Origin: Protostelium mycophagum
Taxonomy: Eukaryota; Evosea; Variosea; Protosteliida; Protosteliaceae
Assembly (NCBI GenBank): GCA_002081555.1
Contig: KV921031.1
Span: forward strand, 1-27,048
Reading direction: 5' to 3'
DNA length: 27,048 nucleotides
Each line of letters begins with the position of its first letter. Positions within the stretch are counted from its first letter, which is position 1. The position numbers and the translations under genes were made by a program. The notes beneath the pieces were generated by a model that saw only the letters and a program-made list of their open reading frames with translations, was not told the origin of the DNA and did not search any database. Positions 1 through 8,410 of the stretch are shown in pieces.

Positions 1-658
1 GCTCCTTGCGGTGCAGTCGACCTATGTGATTGTTGATGCGGTCGTGTGTGTTGTACAATAGAGAGGTCCTTGGAGTGGGGATGATGATTCTGGGTATCCT
101 ATTCTCTTCCTTTTTGTACTTGTGGATTGTCTGTTTGATGACCCTGACCATCAAGTCCCCCTTTCCAGATCCACAGCTGCTCTTGATGGCATTCAAGCGA
201 CCGTGTTGAAATTTGTATCCAGACACGAAGCGGTTGTTGGTCATTTTGAGATAAAGGAAATTGGGACTGTAAACCGATATGGGAGACTCCTCATTCGATG
301 TCGTCGTAGCCCTGTCCTTGTTATCTGACTTGTTGGTGCCCAAGTTGTGATCAGCACCATCGCTCTCATTGCCTCTGACTGATGATTTGCCCTCTTTGCC
401 TCCCTCGCTCATCTCGTCATCTTCCTTGGCCTCCTCACTGTCATCAGCCTTGTTGTCCTCTCCCTCTTTGCTGCCAGACCCATCATTGTCGCTCTCCTCT
501 TCTCCGTCCTCATCATTGGAAGCTCTGCCAGCTTCACTGTCGTTGCTGGACTTGCCATTCTTGCTCTCGTTGCCTCCTTTGATCATCTTGTCCTCGGACT
601 CGTTGTCCTCGTGGGACTCGGTGTGTTCTTCTACGGGCATCTTGACTCCGTTCAGCTG
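1..658 (-). CDS. Partial origin-binding-protein-like ATPase with acidic N-terminal region
   Basis: The minus frame is open from about 658 to the left edge and continues outside the window. A possible 3' splice site (TTTGACAG) ends at 659; the first ATG is at 640. The first ~120 residues are low-complexity Asp/Glu/Ser/Lys/Gly. After them comes a P-loop (SSCGSGKGD, about 121-147) followed ~25 residues later by RIIIPTPRTSLLYNTHDRI, which resembles the strand and motif Ia of herpes-type origin-binding helicases (Herpes_ori_bp-like), where 'PxRxSL' follows Walker A. Family knowledge: such helicases open replication origins in herpesviruses and large DNA viruses. The helicase core lies outside the window, so family assignment rests on about 60 residues. 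It is on the same strand as the D5-type helicase 2.3 kb away, so both could come from one replication module (inference). Confidence 0.5.
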
Positions 659-780
659 CTGTCAAATTATGTTTTGTTCCGACCAACTTTCTGTCACTCC
701 ATTTTTTTAGATCGAGAGATAAATCTGATTCTAGTTTTTGGTGTATCAAAGACGGTGATCCACCGTAATTTCCAAATCCT

Positions 781-833
781 AGTGATAAAATTCGCAATCC
801 CTCGGGGAATCAAACCCGGGACATTTTATCACC
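781..833. repeat. Hairpin with 10-base arms and a tRNA-like B-box sequence
   Basis: GTGATAAAAT at 782-791 pairs with ATTTTATCAC at 823-832. The space between them, read on the minus strand, holds CCCGGGTTTGATTCCCC, which looks like a pol III B box or T-arm. No complete tRNA fold could be made around it. It may be a remnant of a tRNA-derived repeat. Confidence 0.35.
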
Positions 834-912
834 TTATGATAATCACGATCTTCGGTCTTACCCTATCAGCTGAAGTGGCGATAATAATATTTCCCTTCAA
901 GAAACACCCCAA

Positions 913-1355
913 CCTACCAAAAAGTATCACAGTTATTTTCACAACACCATCAATAGAAGAGACCCCCTGCAAGAAGTGTGCCAAGAAAGAACAGTCTTAC
1001 CTCATGAACAAGGGGATCTGTCGAGAATGTACGAGGATACACCAGCAGAGATACAGAGAGTCTCTGACCTGGCCACAAAAAGAGCTCCAAGGACTCAAAA
1101 CGTGGTATCCCCATCAACTGGACAGAGAGAGATTACGAGATGGTCTTTTTGTGGTGTGGTGGACGCTGTGTGATCACTGGAGAGGACAATAAGGGACAAT
1201 TGACGATTGCATCGCTTGCGCCGGGTCAGCACCTGCATTGGGACACGGCGGTGGTGCTGACAAAGACCATTGCCAACGTCTTGTGGATGAGAAAGAAGTC
1301 ACGGGTGGACGAGCTGGTACAGGTGTATCTGAAAAGAGGGGCAGAGATCGAATAA
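913..1355 (+). pseudogene. Zinc-ribbon / HNH-like protein, copy 1
   Basis: The N-terminal part has a CxxC-x13-CxxC zinc ribbon: CKKC codons at 968-979 and CREC codons at 1019-1030, followed by a basic helix (TRIHQQRYRES). This arrangement is common in front of HNH or recombination-endonuclease domains in viruses and protists. The second part (1140-1355) has GGRCVITGEDN, then LTIASLAPGQ, WDTAVVLTKTIAN and LKRGAEIE before a TAA. The shape recalls HNH proteins, but I do not see the catalytic His, so function is unproven. The ribbon and the C-terminal half are in different frames: compared with copy 2, this copy lacks five bases near 1097 and carries one extra A near 1078. The C-terminal 71 residues differ from copy 2 at eight positions. 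AATAAA overlaps the stop. Confidence 0.5.
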
Positions 1356-1680
1356 AGAGCTGTTTCGCGTCACTTTTTTCTTATGTGGGCCACAGCTTGT
1401 CTGCTAAAATCCGGCATCTGAGTGAAGCAATCCCCAGTGTGGTGATGTTACATCTGTCTTCAACTCTACAAGTGACAGACCACAGCAATTGAGACCCTCA
1501 TCTCGTTCTGGAGGGCCCTTCACCCCAAGCTTTGCGACCAAGAGATACGTCTACAACAACATTTTACACCCGGTTCAATTCTTTGTGCCTGCTTACTACA
1601 GCGGTAAGCAAGTCCAATGAATTGGGACGCTGATTTGCCGGCCCGTTACGCACAAATCTTCGATGGGAACATGACATCTC
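1356..1680 (+). repeat. Conserved 3' flank of the zinc-ribbon/HNH-like copy 1
   Basis: Non-coding sequence that recurs after copy 2 (2032-2400) and copy 3 (25411-25850). Shared blocks are GCTAAAATCCG-CATCTGAGTGAAG, the 'CCCCAGT-TGGTG-TGTTACAT' stretch, 'GACCACAGCAATTGAG', and a module at 1568-1630 beginning GGTTCAATTCTTTGTGCC and ending with 'AAGTCCAATGAATTGGGAC'. The flank moves with the gene, so the duplicated unit is larger than the coding part. Confidence 0.65.
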
Positions 1681-2031
1681 TGGCAAATCTGATGCACGAG
1701 GGGAAATGTCACGCCAGCAAAAATACAGAGAGTCGGTGACCTGGCCACAAGAGAGCTCCAAGGACTTAGATACAAACGTGGTATCCCCGTCAACTGGACA
1801 GAGAGAGATTACGAGATGGTCTTTTCAAGGTGTGGTGGACGCTGTGTGATCACTGGAGAGGACAACAAGGGAAAATTGACAATCGCATCGCTTGCACCAG
1901 GTCAGCGCCTGCATCGAGACACGGCGGTGGTGCTGACAAAGACCATTGCCAATGCCTTGTGGATGAGAAAGAAGTCACAGGTGGACGAGCTGGTACAGGC
2001 GTATCTGAAAAGAGGGGCAGAGATCGAATAA
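1680..2031 (+). pseudogene. Zinc-ribbon / HNH-like protein, copy 2 (C-terminal part)
   Basis: From about 1692 the frame reads through VGDLATRELQGL and GIPVNWTERDYEMVF into CGGRCVITGEDN, LTIASLAPGQ, TAVVLTKTIAN, LVQAYLKRGAEIE and a TAA at 2029-2031, with an overlapping AATAAA. The N-terminal CxxC/CxxC ribbon of copy 1 has no counterpart here: the sequence upstream is instead the 3' flank of copy 1. It is therefore a tandem partial duplicate. Its inner part is the better preserved frame of the two copies. No function can be assigned beyond 'HNH-like'. Confidence 0.5.
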
Positions 2032-2454
2032 AGAGCTGTTTCGGGTCAGTTTTTTTTCTGCATGCTTTTCCGCTAAAATCCGACATCTGAGTGAAGTAAT
2101 CCCCAGTCTGGTGGTGTTACATTGGTCTTCAGACCTACGAGTGGCGGACCACAGCAATTGAGCCCCTCATCTTGTTCCTCTTTGCCCTCATCAGTTTGTG
2201 CTGAATCCCGCAAAGGTCAGCAAGCAAGTCCGATTAAATGGGACTCGACACGGTTCACGATGACATGACATTAGACGATGATCCATCCTACTGCGCACAA
2301 AGCTTTGATGGGAAAGCGTGCAGACAGACCAGTCTTGATTCATGCCACTGGTCATGGAGGACGGTCTTTTGACTATTTCCAAACATCTGAGAGGGGTCAG
2401 AGCTGATCTCGACACACATCATGTCTTTCTATCTCAACCACTGGCGGACTAGGC

Positions 2455-2660
2455 AGAGCAGGCTCTCATCTCACTCTCTGTGAGGAACCTTTGAGAACAA
2501 TTGACTGGAGAACATCCCAGAAATTTTCACACAAAATCTTCCCATGGAGGGAGTTTTGGTTTGTTATTAAACTATAGGACTTTTTCATCCCAAAAGTTCT
2601 GTGAAGAATTCTGTGACTGAATTCTGCGAGTTGGGATTTGCAGTTTAGCGTAGACATTCT
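2455..2660 (-). repeat. Palindromic repeat, family C (inverted orientation)
   Basis: On the minus strand it reads TTGGGATGAAAAAGTCCTATAG, then an AT-rich stretch and a CTCCCTCCATGGG block, matching six or more plus-strand copies at 12985, 19950, 20110, 21750, 23870 and 24020. No coding sequence is supported in 2400-2940. Confidence 0.6.
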
Positions 2661-2679
2661 CTATAGTCTTCGCTCAGAA

Positions 2680-2937
2680 AACTCGAGTTACATAGAATGG
2701 CCGGTTTGCATCCGTGAACTATATACGGCGTTGTAGATGCGCCAATCACGAGAGGTCAGGATTTGCAATTCTTTGAAGCCAGTCCCCCCCCCTCCTCAAG
2801 AGTCTTTTCAGAGAGGACTAGTGAAAAAACAGTGTATACCGTACGTCTGCGTTTGTAGACATATTCCACAACCTTTATATAGAAAAATCGAGTTACGTAG
2901 AACACTTGTTTGCACTTGTGAATGATCTATTATGCTT
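2680..2937. repeat. Pair of ~52-base direct repeats about 205 bases apart
   Basis: 'AAAACTCGAGTTACATAGAA...TTTGCATCCGTGAACTATATA' at 2678-2730 matches 'AAAAATCGAGTTACGTAGAA...TTTGCACTTGTGAATGATCTAT' at 2882-2933 with modest divergence. A GTTGTAGATG motif (2731-2741) and a C-run (2767-2776) lie between them. Confidence 0.5.
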
Positions 2938-2941
2938 TATT

Positions 2942-4465
2942 TCAGAGAGCGTATACGGTCACATGGTGTCTTCTTGTGGAATGGTAGTGGGATTGTGTCT
3001 CTTGGTGAGATCTCGAAGCTTCATCCAAGTATTTTTTATAAGCTGTCTTGAACGAGTCCATGGGCACTATGAAATCGTAGGTCTGCTTTTTGTGTTCCTC
3101 TGGTTCTACGTACGTATATTGCATCCAAGGTTCCCCGACCTCTTCAAACTTGAATCCGTCTTCTTTGTTCTCTATAGCACGTTCACATATGTAGTGAATG
3201 TATGAAGGTAGGCCCTTCTGTGAGGTTGCCTTCAATTCTTGCTTCCAAGAGGTTTCTGTATGAACGAGATCCAAGATATCATACTCCGATTTGTATCTTA
3301 TCAGGTATGTGAAATAGTGTTGCAGTGCTATAGGATTGTCCAATGCCTTGTAGTATGCGTTGAAGTAAGCTCTGTCGCGGATCCTATGATTTGAGATCTC
3401 AGTGGCAAAGAATCTCCTATCGGTAGCCTCAACATATAAGGCATCTCTGTTGTTGGTGATGGCAATAAATCTGGCAAAACACGGTAGGACCATTGACGGT
3501 TGGAATTTCTCCTCAAAAGTCTGCATGATGTCAGTGATCCAAGACTTCCACTTTTGCGAGTTCTTGTAGGCGCGTGAAGCCAACTTGTTGAATTTGATGC
3601 ATATTTTGTTGGCAAATTTTGCGTTAAATCGGACGAATAAGTCGTCAATATTGGCGGTAGATACGAAATATTTGCCCATGATTCCCTGTAATAGAAGGAA
3701 TAGAGAGTCCTTCCCCGCTCCCTGATCTGCCAGAATTCCCCACAAGACCCCTGACTTGATGTGTGGTTTTTGGAACATATCCGCTTGAAAGAGGAGGATT
3801 TTATCATAGATGGCGAGATCCCCCTTGGCAAAGACCTCTAGTTGATGGTTGAGGAAAGGACGAATCAACTCCATATCGACCTCTTCTACCTCTTCTAGAT
3901 CCCAGCCAGTGAAGAGATTATAAAATTTGGTATTGTCTGGGTGCGGCAAAGGATCAAATGTCATCGCGCAGTATTTGCGGCCCAATCTCAATCTCTCCCA
4001 AAGATTGAAAGGACTGGCATACTTCTCGAACACAGAACTGGATGCTTCTTCATTCCAACGGTGCACCGCCATTTGATATCTTTTGAATAGTTTTTGTGTG
4101 TCCGGATTGAACTCTCTTCTGTCATGTTTGACGTAGTCACTGGTCTCCAAGATGGTGATCCCCTGGTAGGATATGGAACAGAAAAATAGGTTCATTTCGT
4201 GAACCATTTCACTGTCGAACCAATCTTGTAGGGATTGTTTTTGTTTGAGGTACACGCTCTTTGGTATGGTTTTCCTCCATTCAAAGAAACTCGTCTTTCC
4301 ATTCCTGCGATCTTGGTGCCCGCAGCTTTGGTCATTTTTCTTCCAGACACTGAACGCCTTCTCTGTTGTATCTTCCGAGAACCAATTGACATGTGACTGT
4401 TGTTCTTTTTCTCTCGTTCCTTCTGAGCTTTTCTTATGTGAGGGGTGAGAGCAAACGGACCACAT
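2942..4465 (-). CDS. D5/DUF5906-type superfamily 3 primase-helicase (virus-like)
   Basis: A 507-residue frame from ATG 4465 to TGA 2942. Residues ~169-187 read TFDPLPHPDNTKFYNLFTGW, the linker that precedes the helicase in D5-like primases. The P-loop is ILADQGAGKDSLF (~245-256), followed by DLFVRFNAKFANK, a KNSQK...WITDI block, and the SF3 signature FIAITNN...DRRFFATEIS (~333-358). After it comes the YF-x-Y-LxN-A all-helical part typical of DUF5906 proteins, then FIVPMDSFKTAYKKY near 465-479. Family role: ATP-driven unwinding (often with priming) at viral or plasmid replication forks. Such genes occur in virophages, Polinton-like viruses, giant viruses and phages. The helicase core looks whole in a single frame; no N-terminal primase domain is evident. 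No capsid or packaging gene was recognised beside it. Age and activity are unknown; treated as a probable viral fossil. Confidence 0.8.
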   Translation of the reverse strand: MWSVCSHPSHKKSSEGTREKEQQSHVNWFSEDTTEKAFSVWKKNDQSCGHQDRRNGKTSFFEWRKTIPKSVYLKQKQSLQDWFDSEMVHEMNLFFCSISYQGITILETSDYVKHDRREFNPDTQKLFKRYQMAVHRWNEEASSSVFEKYASPFNLWERLRLGRKYCAMTFDPLPHPDNTKFYNLFTGWDLEEVEEVDMELIRPFLNHQLEVFAKGDLAIYDKILLFQADMFQKPHIKSGVLWGILADQGAGKDSLFLLLQGIMGKYFVSTANIDDLFVRFNAKFANKICIKFNKLASRAYKNSQKWKSWITDIMQTFEEKFQPSMVLPCFARFIAITNNRDALYVEATDRRFFATEISNHRIRDRAYFNAYYKALDNPIALQHYFTYLIRYKSEYDILDLVHTETSWKQELKATSQKGLPSYIHYICERAIENKEDGFKFEEVGEPWMQYTYVEPEEHKKQTYDFIVPMDSFKTAYKKYLDEASRSHQETQSHYHSTRRHHVTVYAL

Positions 4466-4533
4466 ACTTCTGTAATTGAATTTAGTGGAAGGACTGTCAT
4501 TATTTATTTTATTTTTTTTTCTGACGTATATTC

Positions 4534-5420
4534 AGGGAGATTCAGAAGGTGGATCCGTTGTTGACGTTAACTGTCGACAACATCAGTGTGTACACCAAGG
4601 ATGGTGTGACCACTTTAACGGTGCCCGACCTAAGCTAAATCCCGAGCTGTTTTGTGATCCTGCTGCCAGGAGCTACCTGAAGTTTTTGGCGCGTGTGGAT
4701 GCCTCCGGAATTTTCAGGTAAGTGGTTTGTTGTCTCTGTTTACATTTGTCTCATGTGCTGACTTGTTGTAGTGTGAAATATGTCATTATCATCACGACAG
4801 TTCGTTGTTTTGCTGTGGGTGAGATGCAGCAGATTGTGGACTTGGTGACGGAGGAGGCCGTGCCACTTGGGATTCGTGTCACCCACAATCCCAAGTATGG
4901 TAACAACCACTATTCAACTTGCCAGTTGTCTTGCCGTGATGCGGTAAGAAGTGTCATATATGACACGTGATGACACGTTGTAGGTATTACTCTGAGAGTT
5001 CGCCGATGCTCACTGCAAGTATGTTGTCGAGGACGTGCGGGCGGTCTATCGCCCGCATACTTTGTGGACGAACTCCCGCGGGATCTCCAAATGGCGTGTG
5101 GGTCCATTCCCCATAACTCCGGTGAGTTGTTTGTTGGTGTAGGCGTGCTGACAATTTTTTAGGCGAGTGTGGAGACCTCTCGGAAAATAATCTCCACTTT
5201 TCTGGTCCGCAGAGATAAAGGTCCTTTGTTGATGGAGCCGTACTGCTCTATTGTTCATGGTAAGCTGGGGGCGTACTAGATCATTTGGGGGGACGCCTGT
5301 GTGGGTGATCTCCTTCAGAGGTGAGTACTGGTCATCATTCTCTATCTGACGTGTCGTCAGATGGGCCGCGTTCAAAAAGTCCTATGTGCGGGCGACTCAG
5401 AACAGCAACGGTGTCCTCAC
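4534..5420 (+). pseudogene. Exon train of an unrecognised multi-intron gene
   Basis: Coding-like blocks at 4534-4717, 4772-4943, 4984-5121, 5163-5259 and from 5361 are separated by short GT-AG introns (4718-4771, 4944-4983, 5122-5162, and one or two in 5260-5360). A strong pyrimidine tract and TATATTCAG acceptor end at 4533. Protein fragments include VGEMQQIVDLVTEEAVPLG, TEEAVPLGIRVTHNPKYGNN, EFADAHCKYVVEDVRAVYR and WAAFKKSYVRATQNSNG. I do not recognise the family. The 5' part would lie under the divergent helicase start and the last block runs antisense into the LINE 3' end, so the gene is incomplete. It appears decayed in places. It may be host or part of an old element. Confidence 0.4.
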
Positions 5421-6448
5421 TGTCGGGCAGTGGGCGGTGAGGTCCACCGGAGGTCCTGCAACGACTGCTGGGGTGGCGCAGAGTATCCCTCTTCTCCCAC
5501 CTCGTGTTTGATCTGCTCTATCGCGATCATGCGGTTAGAATAAATCGTGCGGATGCACCATCTGATATAGTCTGTCATATCTTGTATGGCTCTTGTCATA
5601 ATTGTTTTTTTGACATCTCTGTTGTGTTGTCGGAGTCTTTTCAGGAGTTTGGCGGGGATGAGTCCTTTGTTGCCGTACATCAGTGGTAGGCTCCAATTAT
5701 GGAATTGGTTTTCGTGTATGGTAAACCATGGTGTCAGGATGGCATGATTGACACCATAATGTGTCAGGAGGCGTTGAATCTCTGTCCACATTGTGTTGTG
5801 TTGTTCCATTGTGTGGAAACATTCCCCTAGTGCATGTTGGTGTGAGTCCAGGTGGTCCTCTGGTATCTGCCAGCAGATGATGCAACTGTTTTCGTGTTGT
5901 AGACCCACTAACGCTTTCCGTTTTTTGGTCCATATCGTTCCTGTCATTATCTTGCACGTCATGTTGGCGTATTTGTCATTCTTCTGTGGTTTCGATTCGT
6001 TTGTGGTGTGTTGTACGTGAAAGGCACTCCATGACTTCTGCGTCTTGGTCCATTTTTCTGTGATTCTGTCGTATCCCAGCTTTCTGATGTATTGTTTGGG
6101 TAGTCCATGTATCTGTGCGTTGTTGTGGTGTAGTCTGTAAATCATCTGTGCGTTGGCAATATTGAGTTGTGTCTCTTCCCATGTGATTGAGCTGCAAAGT
6201 TGGTCCACGTATTCGTTTCCCGCTTCCACCCGGAGTTGGTTGGCGCCAAACCTTGATTTGTTGTCTGATTGTCGTTTCATGTGGTCGTGTCTTCGTCTGT
6301 CCTTGGCGTGCGATCTGACGTGTGTGATGGTGGTGTCAAATTGACGTGCTGTCCGTTCTGTCATAAGTGCTTTTATCTTTAGTTTCACTTCTGCGTTGTT
6401 GGTCCTGAGTATCTGTCTACGGGTAAGGGATTGGCACCCCTTGGTGTG
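5417..6448 (-). pseudogene. LINE RNase H end and C-terminal zinc motif
   Basis: The same frame continues after the second TGA. ITHVRSHAKD and NEYVDQL are the last RNase H blocks (the final catalytic Asp is present). About 120 residues later comes CIICWQIPEDHL...HALGEC, a CX2CX12HX4C zinc motif typical of the C-terminus of LINE proteins. The frame ends with TGA 5419-5417; another TGA and then TAG follow. All plus-strand ORFs across 5500-9350 are antisense shadows of this element. Confidence 0.7.
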
Positions 6449-8404
6449 TCAAACCGAGTTTAGCGAGTTGCTGTATATGTTGATGTTCTGAGTGAGTTGT
6501 GCTCCTTCCAGGGCTTGTGCTACCGCCTGGAGTTCAGCGTTGTTGATTTCTTGGTGTCTGTGTGTGCTGTAGCCCGCCGTTTTGATGTTGGGGTTGTCTG
6601 ACATGATTGCATACGGGCTCTTTCCTTCGGACAGGGTGCCGTCGGTCCATATGTCGGTGAGGGTGTTATCAATGACCTCCCCAGGGGTGTTGATGTGGGC
6701 TTTTTTGGGTACTGTAATCTTTCTTAATACGGTTCTGCCCCATCCATCATAGCTGTGTCCTAGATCGTCATATGTTCCCCCAGTCGGCGCGTCTAAATTT
6801 AGCTCGTCAAACTGTTTGATCGTCATTCTTTTTTCGTTTATGGTGAGTTGCGTGGACCATCTGATGTCTGTGTTATGTAGGGCTCTGGTGGTGGCGGTGT
6901 TCAGGCCCGTTATTGTGTCCGTTCGTCCTGTTTCTAAGGTGAGTTTGTGTGTCTTCATCACTGTCTCAGCTGTCCTGATGGCACAAGCTTTGACAGCGTC
7001 ATTTGAGTGATGGTCGTTCAGGACACAATCAATGAAATGGGAGATGTACGTGGCGTCAGCTTCCACCTTGAGTGATTTCAGCCCTCTATAGTTGTACCAA
7101 TATGCGGCGTGTGTGTTTTTGTCTAGACCGCCTCTCCAGTTCAGTTGTTTGACTGTCCATCTGTCCAGTTCGTCTAGCCATATATTTTTGTCCACGTACA
7201 TTAGCTTTGTTCTGTACATCACTGACGTCGCCGCAATTGTGTTAATCATTGTTACTCTTTGATTCAGTTGGAGTTTTTTCTCTGACATGATGCGTGTCAC
7301 TGTTGACATGAATTTCTCGATGAGTGTGTCGATTTGATGGGTCCAGTCGAGTTGTAGGTTGGTGGTCCATCCTAGATATGTGAAGAGTCCCGTGTCACCT
7401 TCTTCCTGAAGTTTGACACCTGCGTGTTGTACGTATCCCGGGGAGTCTCGATCCCAGTGATATGTGCTCTTTTTGCAGTTGATCTTAATGCCATAGTGGG
7501 TCATAAAGGTGTTCACCTTTTCCATGAGTGCCTCTATGCCGGCCGAGTTTCCGCTGATTAAGGTCATGTCATCGGTGTATGCTCCCACGTTGAATTTGTC
7601 GCTCCCAATTTTGTATCCGTTTGGATCGGTGTGTAGCCATTCTATCAGTGGATTCAGGAACAGAGAGTACAGTGTTGGACTGATGCCGTCTCCTTGTCTT
7701 ACGCCAGATTCTATTTTAATGTCCCGTGTGTTCCCGTGTGCGGTCATCAATTGTGTTGTGTTGTCGGTGATCATGTCTTTGATCAAGTTTACGTCGTGTT
7801 TGGTCATACCATACGCTGCCAATGTCTGGGTGATAGCCCAGTGTTCTACGCTGTTGTACACCTTTGCAATGTCTAAGAAAACTACGTGGATTGGTTTATT
7901 TGTGGATTTGGCATTGGAGATACACGTGAGCAGTCGAATCGCTGCGTCTGCGGTATCTTGTCCTTTCCGGAAACCAAATTGATTTTTGTTGATGATGTGG
8001 TTCCTTTCCGCCCACTCGTTCAGTCTCTCTGTCTGGATGGAGCTGTACACTTTGTACGCGCAGCTGAGGAGGGTGATTGGTCTGTAGTTCATTGGGTTTG
8101 TTTTGTCCTGGGACTTGTATAATAACGTGGTTTTGGAGTGTCTCCATATCTCTGGTATGTGTTGTAGTCGGATGATCTGGTTCATGATGAGTTGTAGACT
8201 ATTGCGGGCGTTGTCTGGCATATGTTTTAGGAGCTCGTTGGCCACGTTGTCTGTGCCTGCTGCCTTGCCCTTTTTTAGCTTGTGTATGTGTTGTTGTAGT
8301 GTTGCTGTGTCAATCGGTTGCGCCAGGATGTCCCCGTAGGCGCCTCTTTTGATGTGCTCCATCCATGGGCCGGGTTTTTGTGGTGGTGTGGAGGTGGTGA
8401 ACAT
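6449..8404 (-). pseudogene. LINE reverse transcriptase and start of RNase H
   Basis: RT motifs in order: KKGKAAGTDNVANELLK, NYRPITLLSCAYKVYSS, NQFGFRKGQDTADAAIRLL, VVFLDIAKVYNSVEHW, SGVRQGDGISPTLYSLFLNP, GAYTDDMTLIS, KINCKKSTYH and FTYLGW. The catalytic Asp of motif A and the DD of motif C are present; the conserved second Asp of motif A is Asn (codon 7855-7853). RNase H follows: IWTDGTLSEG, NNAELQAVAQALEGA and IYSNSLNSV, where the third catalytic Asp is Asn (codon 6469-6467). The frame ends at TGA 6451-6449, again where a Trp is likely, then continues in the same frame. Confidence 0.85.
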
Positions 8405-8410
8405 TTTTTC

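Larger units (their letters stand above)
1125..2400 (+). repeat. Tandem duplication with 676-base period
   Basis: GATTACGAGA falls at 1131 and again at 1807, and coding part and flank stay aligned across both units. The second unit ends near 2400, after a diverged version of the TTTGTG...AATGGGAC module (2195-2250) and a CGCACAAAGCTTTGATGGGAAAGCG block that also follows copy 3. Confidence 0.75.

Noticed and set aside
369-710. Ser/Leu-rich plus-strand frame of 113 codons
   Set aside because: It is the antisense of the acidic, Ser-rich region of the minus-strand ATPase; codon bias and the open minus frame favour the latter.
781-890. A tRNA gene on the minus strand, suggested by CCCGGGTTTGATTCCCC and a 5-bp/7-base anticodon-like arm (TTATC-ATAAGGT-GATAA)
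   Set aside because: No D-arm and acceptor stem can be placed at the right spacing, and the T-arm has a mismatch. At best a tRNA-derived remnant.
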